Below, in pieces: positions 11,328 to 21,900 of a stretch of 64,000 nt of DNA. The stretch comes from Stomoxys calcitrans. Its lineage: Eukaryota > Arthropoda > Insecta > Diptera > Muscidae. Made by a program: the position numbers and the translations under genes. The notes under the pieces are model-generated. The model did not search any database. It worked only from the letters and a program-made list of their open reading frames with translations, and was not told the origin of the DNA. Location: contig NC_081554.1 of assembly GCF_963082655.1 (NCBI RefSeq), forward strand, positions 53,681,609 to 53,745,608, read 5' to 3'. Position 1 is the first letter of the stretch. The number at the start of each line of letters is the position of its first letter.

Positions 11328-11598
11328 TGCAAATTGCAAATTTTGGCCATGAACATTCCACTAAGGAACAGGGGCAAACTTCTCACATATCAAAGAGTGC
11401 AGTCCGACTCAATAGCCGAGTCCGACGGCGTGCCGCAGTGCGACACCTCTTTGGAGAGAAGTTTCACATGGCATAGTACCTCACAAATGTTGCCAGCATT
11501 AGGAGGTGAAAACCAACGCTTTTTTTTTGATGGTCTCGCCAGGATTCGAACACTGGCGTTCAGCGGCATAGGCGGACATGCTAACCTCTGCTACTTGC
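11328..11598 (-). mobile_element. SINE-A (tRNA-derived), with 16 bp target duplication
   Basis: The direct repeat TTTATAGATAAAGCAA occurs at 11312-11327 and 11599-11614. Between them, read on the minus strand, are a tRNA-like head with (G)TTCGAATCCTGGCGAGACC, then the family body (GTGAGGTACTATGCCATGTG, GTGTCGCACTGCGGCACGCC) and a 3' end GTTCATGGCCAAAATTTGC. The perfect duplication demonstrates retroposition. Confidence 0.92.
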
Positions 11599-12060
11599 TT
11601 TATAGATAAAGCAAGAAAAAATAAATCTTGAAATCAAATGTTCGCCGAACTCGCCTCTTAATAAGTCCATTGTTACGCGTGCTTTGTGGCATGTGGCACT
11701 GTCTTGTTGAAACCACGTGCCATGCAAGTCAAGCTCCTGCATTTTGGACAAAATAAAAAGTTAGGTATCATATCACAATAGCACTCACCATTCACTGTTA
11801 CGTTATGATTCGTATCATCTTTGAAGAAGTATGGTCCAATAATGCCACCAGTCCATAAATCGCACCAAACTGTGACTTTTTGCATTGCTTCCGGCTGATT
11901 TTTACACCAAAATCGACAATTCTGCTTATTTACGTACCCATTGAGCCACTAATGAGCTACGCCGTTCAATGGAAGAAGCGCGCGATGAACTTTCTTAATA
12001 GAGCACACATTTGATAGTAAAATTCAATAATTTACAAACGTTGTTTATTTGCAAAAATCA

Positions 12061-12294
12061 CCGTTTATAAATAAAAGCTACATGATAGGCCTGTTTGCGT
12101 ACTTTTACTCTCTTTAAAAAAAAAAATTGCCAACAAAAGTATGCGAACGACTCCAGTGAAAATTTGCAGAGCAACAGCTGATTTTTGTTTTGGTTGGTTT
12201 TTTATTTGCTTGCTTAGGAAATATTTTTAAATAAAAAATGCTGGCAATACTTGTGAGGTAAATATTTTCCTTAGATAAACGCCAATTTATTGAC
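12061..12294. other. Intergenic, nothing recognised
   Basis: AT-rich sequence with an A-run at 12117-12127. No feature is supported. Confidence 0.4.
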
Positions 12295-12780
12295 CCGAGA
12301 GTAACAAGGCTAGAAGGGGAACCATTCGTCGCATCCGTGATCTCCGTGTCGCTGGACAGCCATCACAAATAACCGTGCACAAAGCTACGAATGTCATCCG
12401 TGGCGCCAAGTCGCTGGTCCCAGACGGAAACTCTACACTGAAACTCAACTCTGATGCTGAAGAATCTAGATCTGCCTGGAGTCGAGTACCTTACAAGTGT
12501 CCTCAGCCTGTCTGAACACTATTAAAGTACCCGATGTTTGGAAGATGGGCAGTGTAATCCCGCTACTAAAACCTGGAAAGGACACGAGCAAGGGGAAGTC
12601 GTATAGACCGATCGGTCTTCCTTCATCAGTAGACCAGACGCACGAGGGACTTCTCCTTCCGATCCTCCCTTGGGACAATTTTAATTCGCCGAGCATCAGC
12701 ATGCATTACCCACTAAATGCCATGGCAGTACCTTCCCTCCTTAACAAATTCAAAGGGGCGGTGTTCGTTTCATTGTAGCT
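12295..12780 (+). mobile_element. LINE-J fragment: N-terminal reverse transcriptase region
   Basis: A frame-shifted reading gives KVPDVWKMGSVIPLLKPGKD then KGKSYRPIGL, the opening motifs of the Jockey-type reverse transcriptase domain. Upstream residues in another frame also fit the segment before RT. It is a decayed piece without the active site. Confidence 0.75.
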
Positions 12781-13097
12781 CTTTGACGAGGATGATTTCA
12801 TCAAATACTTAGAAACCGATCATTTTTCTTTTCTTGGTGTCTGGAAGAATAAAATATTTTAATTTTTCAAGATTTTCCAAATAATTCCGCACATTTTGCA
12901 CTTACCTTCTAATGTAGAATAACCGACTTGAGGTAACATTACAACTTCATTTGGTTTTTTGTACGTAAACACTAGCTGCTGTCTTGAATCGAAATTAAAA
13001 GTACATAAAAAAGAAACAAATTTAATAATTACCAATAAATAATATTTTTATTTTTTGCTTACCTCTGCCATTTAGATCCATTTTAGTTTTAGCTTTT
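12781..13097. other. Gap between LINE-J fragments
   Basis: AT-rich, no gene or repeat recognised. Confidence 0.4.
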
Positions 13098-13860
13098 ATT
13101 GTTGTTGTAGCAGATTATTGTGTTCTATCTTTCGACTGCTTGATTTTGATGAGTGTCAAGACTCAGGAACTCTGCGACTAAGATGGGGTCTACTGGGATC
13201 TGGGTCTGAGTCGAGTGGGTCTGGCTGGGCAGTTAAACAGGTGACGCGCATCGTGCGGTCCCTGGTTACAATCGGGAAATACATCCTGCACGTCGGTATT
13301 AATCCTTGCTCTGTGGGAGCTGAGGCGGCTGCATCTGCCGGAACGTAATTGAGCCAGAACTACTCTGGTTTGCCGGGGGAGGTCAATTTCTTCAGTTGCA
13401 ATGGGAGGCGGTCGTTGTCCAAGGACTACATTCACCCGGTAGCCATTTACCACATCTGCTACCGTGTCTGTATGAATGTTGTCTAGACCTGCTTGATATG
13501 CCGCTTGATCCAGAGGTTCTCTCTTGTAGCGCTGAACCTCCGCTCTAGATCATGTAGATCTATCTTAAGGCTTCTAAGCGGTGGATATCTAGCCACAAAA
13601 TAATGATTTGGATGGTCTCTGCACTGGTAGGATCTTTGTCTCCTGATGGAGGTGATCCACATGAGAACTGAGGAGACAACCCTTCGCAGTTCGGAGGGCG
13701 GCATTCTGACAGATCTTAATATTATTCTACTGCGTGTCACAAAGTTGACGAGACCACACTGGCGCTGCATAACTTACAACAGACCGGCCAATTGTTTTGT
13801 AGTAGTCAACAAGGTTTCTTTGTCTGCACCCAAGTGCAAATTTCTGCCGGCATAAAGTCC
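13098..13860 (-). mobile_element. LINE-J 3' half, antisense
   Basis: It starts at the antisense tail (TTGTTGTTGTAGCAG) and continues through DNA matching 58850-58380 in reverse. Minus-strand pieces include LRSLKIDLHDLE, RRVVSSVLMW and SVVSYAAPVWSRQLC, the region C-terminal to the RT active site. It is frameshifted and not functional. Confidence 0.82.
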
Positions 13861-14124
13861 CAGTAGACATTTGCAGGTTCTCTATTTTCGAACTGTAAAA
13901 ATTTGCTCTCTCGCTCTCATTTGCTGGCAAATAAAGTTCGCTAACGACTTCCAAAAAAAATTTATGCAAATTTGCACAAATTTTGAGCTCAAACACCTCA
14001 AAGTGAACAAAATGTTTCATATTTGTGCATAGCACCATACATCTTTATAAATAATTGCTGTGTTTTATTTAAATCGTGATTAATCGTTTCTTATTAACTG
14101 TTGTTGCATGTTATCGATAACTTA

Positions 14125-14325
14125 CTATCCGCCATCTTGCCATCAAGCTGATGGACGTTTTGCCTACACACACAAAGAAATTTGTGTGCGCGCGCGTATA
14201 CGTGTGCGTACATGAGCAGAGAATATGCGAGAAAGAAAATAACAAAAAAGATAATGCAACAAAAATCCGACATCTTAATACCGGCTTAATTTGCGTGAGA
14301 CCACCTTTTTAAATCCGCCTTGTCT
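14125..14325. repeat. Second, truncated copy of the 9152-9388 repeat
   Basis: It shares CCATCTTGCCATCAAGCTGA, CGTTTTGCC.ACACACACAAAG, ATGAGCAGAGAATATGC and the right end GTGAGACCACCTT with the copy at 9152-9388. The left inverted end is absent. Confidence 0.75.
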
Positions 14326-14339
14326 AGCAACCAAATTTG

Positions 14340-14470
14340 TATCTCTGTGCAGCTTTTTTTTCGACTTCAAAATCGATTATTAGACTTTTTAGTTATTGAA
14401 AGTCGACTTCGACTTTTTTACACAAAAAGTCGACTAATCGATTAGTCGAAAGTCAACTTTGGTATCCCTA
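14340..14470. repeat. AGTCGACTAATCGATTAGTCGA palindromic repeat
   Basis: A dense cluster of TCGACTT / AAGTCGA words surrounds a near-perfect palindrome GTCGACTAATCGATTAGTCG near 14432. No ORF is associated. It may be one end of a non-autonomous repeat. Confidence 0.5.
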
Positions 14471-15419
14471 GCTTCTCTTTCATATCTCATATAATTGTGT
14501 GAATACGGGTGAGTTTGGACGAACTTTGGTGAGCTCGGAACAAATAAAAAGAAGAAAAACCTCTAGATACAGCATATATGTATCATCTTGCAAAAAAGCA
14601 GAGGACTTGATAAAACTGTAATTTCTTTAAAAACCAATAATATTAAATACAAAAAATATTAAAATGCAAGTCTTTTATTGTTAGAATCTGGAGATTTTGC
14701 ATTTATAGATTATTTGAGAACGTTAAGAATTGAAAGAAAAATCTGGAAACAAAGAAATTTGATGACTTATCTAGGCCACATACTATAAATGGCTTGTCAC
14801 TGAAAATTTATTTGTGCAATTGTTTCCACATAATCGATGCATTTATAACGCAAAGATATATTAAACTTTTAACATAGTTGGAATACCTCCCGTCGTTGGA
14901 TATTTGGCTGTACTTTTATACGGTAATATTGTGAAATTGCGTTTTAGAATAATTACTTAATGAGTGTGTGTGTGTGTTTGCGTACATACAATAATCAAAA
15001 TGGCGTGTTTTCGGGCGTCATCCAAAACGTAATAGATTACTTTGATGGGTACACGAGTACTTGTTTAGCATAGTTCAGAACCAAAGTGCTTTGTATACAT
15101 GTTTGTAGTTGTGTGAGTGTAGCTCTTAAAAATCAGGCATACCAACATTGAAAAGGTTAAAGGAAGTGGCAAGATTTCTTTTTATGATCTGGTAATTTAG
15201 CACGATTTAGAAAGGGGTGTTCGCACGATATAATTGGTTGGTGGGTTATTTTTTAAAGGGTTCACACTGGTGTTTTAGTTTTGATATAGCTAGTGCAAAA
15301 TAGAACTGATTTCCAAAATGTTGATTGCTTTATATTCGAACAATGTATAATGTTTCAAAATGTATCCGTAAAGTATTTTTATGAAAAAAAATCCAAACAT
15401 CAGTTTTATTATTGATGTT
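14471..15419. other. Intergenic, nothing recognised
   Basis: AT-rich with a short (TG)n at 14963-14976. No gene or repeat is supported. Confidence 0.45.
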
Positions 15420-15422
15420 TTA

Positions 15423-15838
15423 AACCACGTTTACACTAGAGCCCAAATACACTTGATATATGATTATCTCGAAAACCCGTTAACACCACAAATCAAGTAA
15501 TTTGTATTTGTCAACAGAGACGTTTTTGATAACGTTTTTATTGTGTTCAGCACACGACATTGTGGTCAGCAATAAAATTGATGAAGCAATTTTATTAAAT
15601 TTAACCACAAAATTCTATACTTTCAATAAGAAATTGTCAAATATTGAGAAAGTGCTGCAGAAAACAACCGGTGTTCAAAACAAACGTAATGTTGCATCTG
15701 ATTTTCGAAGGAGATTTGTTGCAAATCTCAAATAAGTAGCTTTGCTTTCACTGAAAATGTTGGGAAACCTTGTTGCATAGCACAAGATTTCCGAAATCTC
15801 TTTGCAAATGTAGATTTGCTACAAGTGTAAAAATGGTT
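15423..15838. mobile_element. MITE-like element with TTA target duplication
   Basis: The left end AACCACGTTTACACT and the right end (inverse AACCATTTTTACACT) match at 13 of 15 positions, and each is bordered by TTA (15420-15422 and 15839-15841). It is 416 bp. The ends resemble those of the 7095 element (GGTTACACT..), so both may belong to one PIF/Harbinger-like group. The 77-codon frame inside has no recognisable domain. Confidence 0.65.
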
Positions 15839-15841
15839 TTA

Positions 15842-17130
15842 GTTTTGAGCATACAATGAAAGATATAAATACTAAGAAAAAAATAACTGATAACAACTAC
15901 GACGTTTTTTGGTGACATTAATATATTTAAAAATTAGTCGATATTGTTGAACATATTTAATAAAAATAAATGAAGTTTCCCTGCATGCATTGCATTGTAT
16001 TGCATGCGTTTCATATCATGCATGTAAACAAAGCTCATAGTCGCTTTGTTTGGGGACTTGATGTGTACGAAATTTGAACACTCAGTTGAATTGTATACAA
16101 ACTTTGTATTGATACCTTTTGGAAGTCAGCTTAGATAAACTGGATAGTTATCGATATCATACGATAACACTTGATTTGCAGTGTATAGTACTTAACTAAT
16201 GCACAGTTCGAAATAAATCTCTCTTTGTTGTGCTCCAACTTGAACTTTGGATAGCAATCCTCATAAAAGAACCTACTTGAGTATTGGCTCATTTTTGACA
16301 AAACTACATTTTATCAAATGTATTGTAGTCTTGTTAAATATTTTGTATCATTTATTGCCATAACCGGTCAAATCGATGCACTGAGTGTTGTACACTGAGA
16401 TGGCAGCCCTTGCCGATGAAAAATTTCATTGGGTCAATCCGGTTGTACGTACAACCGGCTGCCATGGAATTGACTACACAATTAGTTGTCGGGGATAGCA
16501 CTATTCTCCATGAATTTAAAAAGCCAGAAAATTGATTTCTACATAAAACGACGCGAACATTGCCTTGAGTTTGAAACGTATTTTGCAACATAGTCAAAAG
16601 CTGTGAAATTTTCACCGAGCTACTGTTTTATTTTAGTACTATATATAGTGCAAATCACGATGAATCGAATATTATTTGTTATCGAAATTGTACTGAAATT
16701 GTATCCATAATACACAGCAGACATCAATTTGGGACGTGTTTTAACTAAAGTACCACATTGTAGTACATGTGTTATTGTACGACATCGATTACTATCCAGT
16801 ATTACTTTGCACTGGTAATCGCTCTTAATTAAAACAGCAATTATACCTCAATATGAAGATTGATACATTGTTTCGAAATAAAAACCGTAGAGGGGACCTA
16901 TGTTTTATTTGGTAAATCATTGTACTGCGTTATCGGTTGTTTCCGTATTGATATCGTTGCGTGAAAACACAAATGCCGTAAACATGTCAAAGTTAGTTAT
17001 TCAAAGCTCGTTTATTTTGAAAAATTTTAAATTGTTTTTAGTTCGAACATTTTTTTTTGTTTCCTTTTTTATTTTGATTCATATCGTTTTCAGATTTGTT
17101 GTTGATATTGTCCAGCTTAGACCTTTTTAA
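15842..17130. other. Intergenic DNA upstream of PNUTS
   Basis: Apart from a family-B repeat (16378-16480), nothing is recognised. The short frames at 16352-16615 and 16900-17130 are not supported as genes. Confidence 0.45.
16378..16480 (-). repeat. Family-B short repeat
   Basis: It contains the inverse of the family core: GGCAGCCCTTGCCGATGAA, GGGTCAATCCGG and GTACAACCGGCTGCCATGG. It is about 100 bp and non-coding. Confidence 0.8.
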
Positions 17131-18175
17131 TTTTTTGAATATTTTTTCTTCATTTTTTTTTTATTTTTTGATCTTTTTGAGAATTTTTTTTTAATTTTCT
17201 GAATATTTTTTTTTTAATTTTTTAAATATTTTTTTTTAATTTTTTAAATATTTTTTTTTTAATTTTTTAAATATTTTTTTTTTAATTTTTTAAATATTTT
17301 TTTTTTTTATTTTTTAAATATTTTTTATTTTTCTTTAATTTTATGGATATTTTTTTTAATTTTTAAATTATTTTTTATTTTTTTTGAATCTATTTTATAT
17401 TTTTTTTTGAATTTTTGGATCTATTTTATATTTTTTAATTTTTTGAATATATTTTATATTTTTTAATTTTTTGAATCTATTATTTATTTTTTATATTTTT
17501 TATCTCTAATTTTTTTATTTTTTATTTTTATTTTTTTCTTAAATTTTTTTATTTTCTAATTTTTTTATTTATTATTATTAATTTTTTTGATTTTTTTATT
17601 TTAATTTTGCTGGATATTGTTGGATTTGTTTAATATTTTTTAGTTTTTATTTTTATTCATTTTGTTTTATATTACGTTTGTTTCTATTTTGTTTTCATTT
17701 ACTTTTTTTCTTCATGTTTTTTAATTTGTTTTATTGCCATTTACTTTTTATTTTTATGTAATTTATTTTAGTTTTATTATTTTTTTTGTTTCTATTTACA
17801 TTATTTATATTTGTTTTATGATTCTATTTATATCATTTGTGTTTATCATATTTTAATTTTTGTCTATTAATTCTTTATTTATTTTGTATTTGTTTTTAAT
17901 TTATTTATTTTTTAATTAAGCAAATAACTCCATTTTTATTTATTTATTTATTTGATTTTTGTTTTTTTTTTAGTTCCATTTTATTTTTTTTATATTTTAA
18001 GTTTTTTTTTTTGTTTTATGTTTTAAGTTTTCTTTTTTTGTTTTATTTTTTAAATTTTCTTTATTTTTATATTGGAACTTTTTTATAACTTTGATTATTT
18101 TTAAGTTTTTCATTATATTTGTTTTTTTTTATAAAATTTTTAGATTTTACTAAATTTTATAAATTTTTATCCGGT
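17040..18175. repeat. T-rich, strand-asymmetric low-complexity tract
   Basis: About 1.1 kb is composed almost wholly of T with scattered A and few G or C on the + strand. Within 17185-17335 the unit TTTTTAAATATTTTTTTTTAA repeats about six times. The bias weakens toward 18170. It ends about 750 nt before the PNUTS start codon. Confidence 0.88.
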
Positions 18176-18179
18176 ATAA

Positions 18180-18926
18180 TTTACCTAAACTGTATACCTA
18201 GCTGTATAGAACGAAAATAAAACGCGTCTAATATCCACTGGTAACCCAAATATCGATTTTGCTTGCCTTGAGCTTAAAATTTCAATCAACATAATCTGAC
18301 ACACTGGCAACTCTACTAGTACAGAAGTAGATTAAAAAATTATCGGCAACACTCTGTTAAAATCTGTTACAAATTCACAAACGAATGCCACAAACAACAC
18401 GAACTAAACATTTCTACATTGCACTTGAGTCTGATAACACGGAATAATAGACAGTCACAAATCATTGGTTAAGTTAATAACTAAAACCAAAAAGTAGTTT
18501 AAAAAAATAGGTAGTTTTGCCTTGTAAAATGCAATTTGATATTTGTTATAAAAATAAAGGTTTTTGTGGTTTATCTTCTTTTGCCTTTGGTCGTGAAGTT
18601 CACAAACTAAACGTGTATGTACACATGAGTTTTTTCTAATTTGGTTTGTTACTCCTCTTTATAGTAGATTATTGGAAATGGATATCTTAACAAATTATTC
18701 AATGGAATAGTGAAACTTATTACATAATCGCAGAAAAATTTATATACAGTGAAAACAGACAAGCGTTAATTTCGCAGCAGATTTGTAAAGCCATTACACG
18801 CATACTTACAAATGACGTGTATAGGAGAATAATATACACATACGTACATTGAAGAAGTAGAATAAACAGCCTACAAGCAGAAGACCAACAGCTAACAAAT
18901 ATTGTGGATAATAATCAATATACAAG
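18180..18926 (+). promoter_or_regulatory. Probable PNUTS promoter and 5' UTR
   Basis: Mixed-composition single-copy DNA lies between the T-rich tract and the ATG at 18927. I cannot locate the transcription start from sequence alone. Confidence 0.35.
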
Positions 18927-18929
18927 ATG
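18927..18929 (+). CDS. PNUTS: PNUTS coding exon 1 (start codon only)
   Basis: The ATG is followed directly by GTAAGT at 18930, so this exon contributes only the initiator Met. Joining to 19067 gives M-PRIVPIQLLKCLKVLL in frame, which fits the family N-terminus. Confidence 0.85.
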
Positions 18930-21900
18930 GTAAGTTGTGGTCTCATGTTGATTAATATTTAAGAGGTTTAAGTCAAATAAATAAAATATTAACATTGAAA
19001 TAATGTGTTTTATTTACTCGCAATAATGCAACAATTAATCGTTCGCCTGTTTTGTTTTAATTTTAGCCCCGCATAGTACCGATACAGTTGTTAAAATGCC
19101 TTAAAGTCCTGCTAGACGATAATGGTGGCATTTTGAGCGCCGGAGAAGTAAAAAGATTAGCTAGGTAGGCATAACATGGAAATTTTTAGTTTGCTCTTGG
19201 CATGTGTCTTGATTTTAGATAACCTCATTTTTGTTTTGTGTGGTTTGGTGGTGGCCATATTTAATTTTCTTTCTTTATTCTACTACAATTACAGAGTTGT
19301 ATTTTGATATCGTTGCTAACATATGTTTTTTGTTTCTGTTTGCAGTTTGATGACCAAATATTCCAAAAAATTGGTCTCCAAGTGCATTTATGTACAAATT
19401 TTAAAATGTACCAAAACGGAATTGTTGGGCGAATTTATGGGTGCTGGTGGTTGGTCTTTGGTTTACACTTGGCTAAATGATGCCATTCGTGCCATGAATT
19501 GGCCTTTGGTACAAGAAATTTTGGAATTGTTGCTGCTTTGTCCAGTTGATGTAAATCGTTTGAAAATCAATTCGGCGCCAAAACTTGTCAAGGGATTGTG
19601 CAAAGATGGTGGCAATGAAGGTAAGATTTCTCTTATTATTTTAATGCCCTTTTAAACTTTAATCGTAATTCATAATCTAATCACTATTAACGGATGGGTG
19701 AAGTATATTCATCATTTGTGGAGTCGTATTGTTAAGGGATATAATTCAAGAAGCTATTCCATTGTAGCAAAAAGAGTTAAGATTGATGAAATGGTGAACG
19801 ATGCCCCTTATTGCCTAGTGTGAACAAAGCTAAGAAAAAGATGGGGTGCTTTGGCTACCCACAGTAATTTTATCTAGCAACTTTTGCAGAAATAGTTACT
19901 TGAAACCTATAGTATATTTCCAGACAATGACCTGTTCATAAGTCTTCTTTTCTTTAGTTCTAGCCAACAAGAGCAAATCACTAGACCTCAAATTTAGATT
20001 GGGCCATATAATCTTGGAGCTTTCACAGTCCGCCCTTCGTGGCCATAGACGTATATCCTCACATTCCAGTTCTCTGAAATGTGTAAGATAGTTTATAGTC
20101 TAGCAAGCTCGTCTGTTATACAATTCCCTGAGATATGTTTATGACTAACGCCGTTAATACGTTATATTTTAGCCATAACTTACGAAATTCCGAGAATATC
20201 TGCTTGATATAAACTAAGGCTGCGGCTGCATCTTATTATGCACAATCATCTTTTTATCATCGTTTTAGTATTGGGCAGTAAATTGATTTTTGAAGATGGA
20301 CTCCTTCATCAGCAAAGGCTGTAAAGGCTTACAACACACTGCTACAACAGCAATCCCATGTCAGTCGGTTGTACGTATCGGATTGACCTGATGGAGTCCT
20401 TCATCGGCAAGGGCAGCCGCCTCATTGTACATCACACTGCTACAAAAATAACGGATTAATGCTGTCGTTCATAGTAGCTTGATGAAGTTTGTCTCTAAGT
20501 GCTAGAGAGATTCGGAAGAGATTCGAAGCCTAACATAATATGTCTTGTATGAAAGTTACAAATAAGGTTTTAAAAATTACGGAAAAATTCGACCTTCCTA
20601 TATTTCTTGACAGTAAGAGAGCTTTCAATGTCGCCAAATAGCACATGAAGAATTGTTTCAGTATACTTTCCACTTCGTTTTGAACGGACTTCCTGCTTTT
20701 GGAATGAAGACTATCTTCGTGTCTCCATCCAACAGGTATACCATACCTATCCCATAGAAAATTTGTATTTTCCGTTTCAAATTGAGTCTGTATATTGTCT
20801 TGACTTATCTACAAATTGTGTTGACTGATTTGCCCATTGTCTTGACTCGGTATATATTTTCCCGATCGACATTGACACTTGCCCCCAAATTTTGATAGAT
20901 TCGTACTCTTCTGGCAAATATCATTTGAGTTCCATATCATCACTCACCTTAATACTTACCCTTGAGACTCTTAATACTAAACTTAGGTGACACATCCTTT
21001 AGTCTATATTCGCAAATACCTCTCATTTAAGTCCAATTTTCTACTTTTGTGTGGATTTTTTTTTAATTGGGGTGTGGAGATTTTTTTTAATTGGGGTCTG
21101 CGGGTCTGGGATCAATTAATGATTTTGCCGATGAAGAACTCCATCGGGTCAATCCGCTACGTACAACCGGCTGCCATGGGATTGGGCTCAATTAATATCC
21201 GGCAGATGCAGCCGACTCAATTCCTACAAACTCCACTATAGTCGCAGAGTTCCTGGATCTGGATACTCAACAGAATCAGGCAGACGAAAGATAGAACACA
21301 ACACACTCCTACAACAACAACAATAATTAGGAAGGTTAAGGTTTAAGTTAAGTAGTTGTAAACATATTTGTTTGTGGAGGTGGCGATCCTCGTCAAGCTC
21401 CGGTCCATCGGACCGATCGCCGCGGGAACGTTAAGGCCATTAGTTATTTGAAGGCGCCAATAACATTGTCATATCGATTGCCAAATGCACTTAGTATTTA
21501 AGCAAGAGCCGGTGCTGGCTGGCTTCTCACTAAAACTCCGCGACTGCAGTTGCAGCTACTCCGTGTATGGAGCATCCCACTATGCAGAACCTGTGGACGC
21601 TCTCAGCTGAGCTTCTCGTAATAACGATGAACATCACACAAATCGGAACTGAGGGTTCCGATCCGTGTGATGCTCATAGCCATCCATACAGAACTTTTTA
21701 AAATAATATGGATAAATTGGTCCAGTCAGTGGCGGAGTCCAAAATTGTCTGATTCTAGACAGCCTTAACCATTGTTAAGGAAATTCCACATACAGATATG
21801 AGTTAATTTAAATATTTGATCCATAGTCGAGCAAGGTAGATTTCTCCAAGTTCCTTGGTGGTCTTACTTCAAAGTTTTGGTCGTCCTGTTTGCGTAAAAC

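Larger units (their letters stand above)
9431..12060 (-). pseudogene. Broken IS630/mariner-type transposase, split by later insertions
   Basis: On the minus strand, 11950-11640 encodes NCRFWCKNQPEAM, KVTVWCDLWTGGIIGPYFF and (G)TWFQQD, the catalytic-core segment of IS630-Tc1-mariner transposases (second Asp in the QQD motif). The region 9760-9431 encodes a frameshifted PLDYF-WGYVKAHVYSDKP followed by an IRKIPAEMLEKIA helix, the typical C-terminus. The N-terminal remnant KVHRALLPL is near 11985. The halves are separated by about 1.9 kb containing a MITE and a SINE. Frameshifts and stops rule out activity. Confidence 0.75.
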
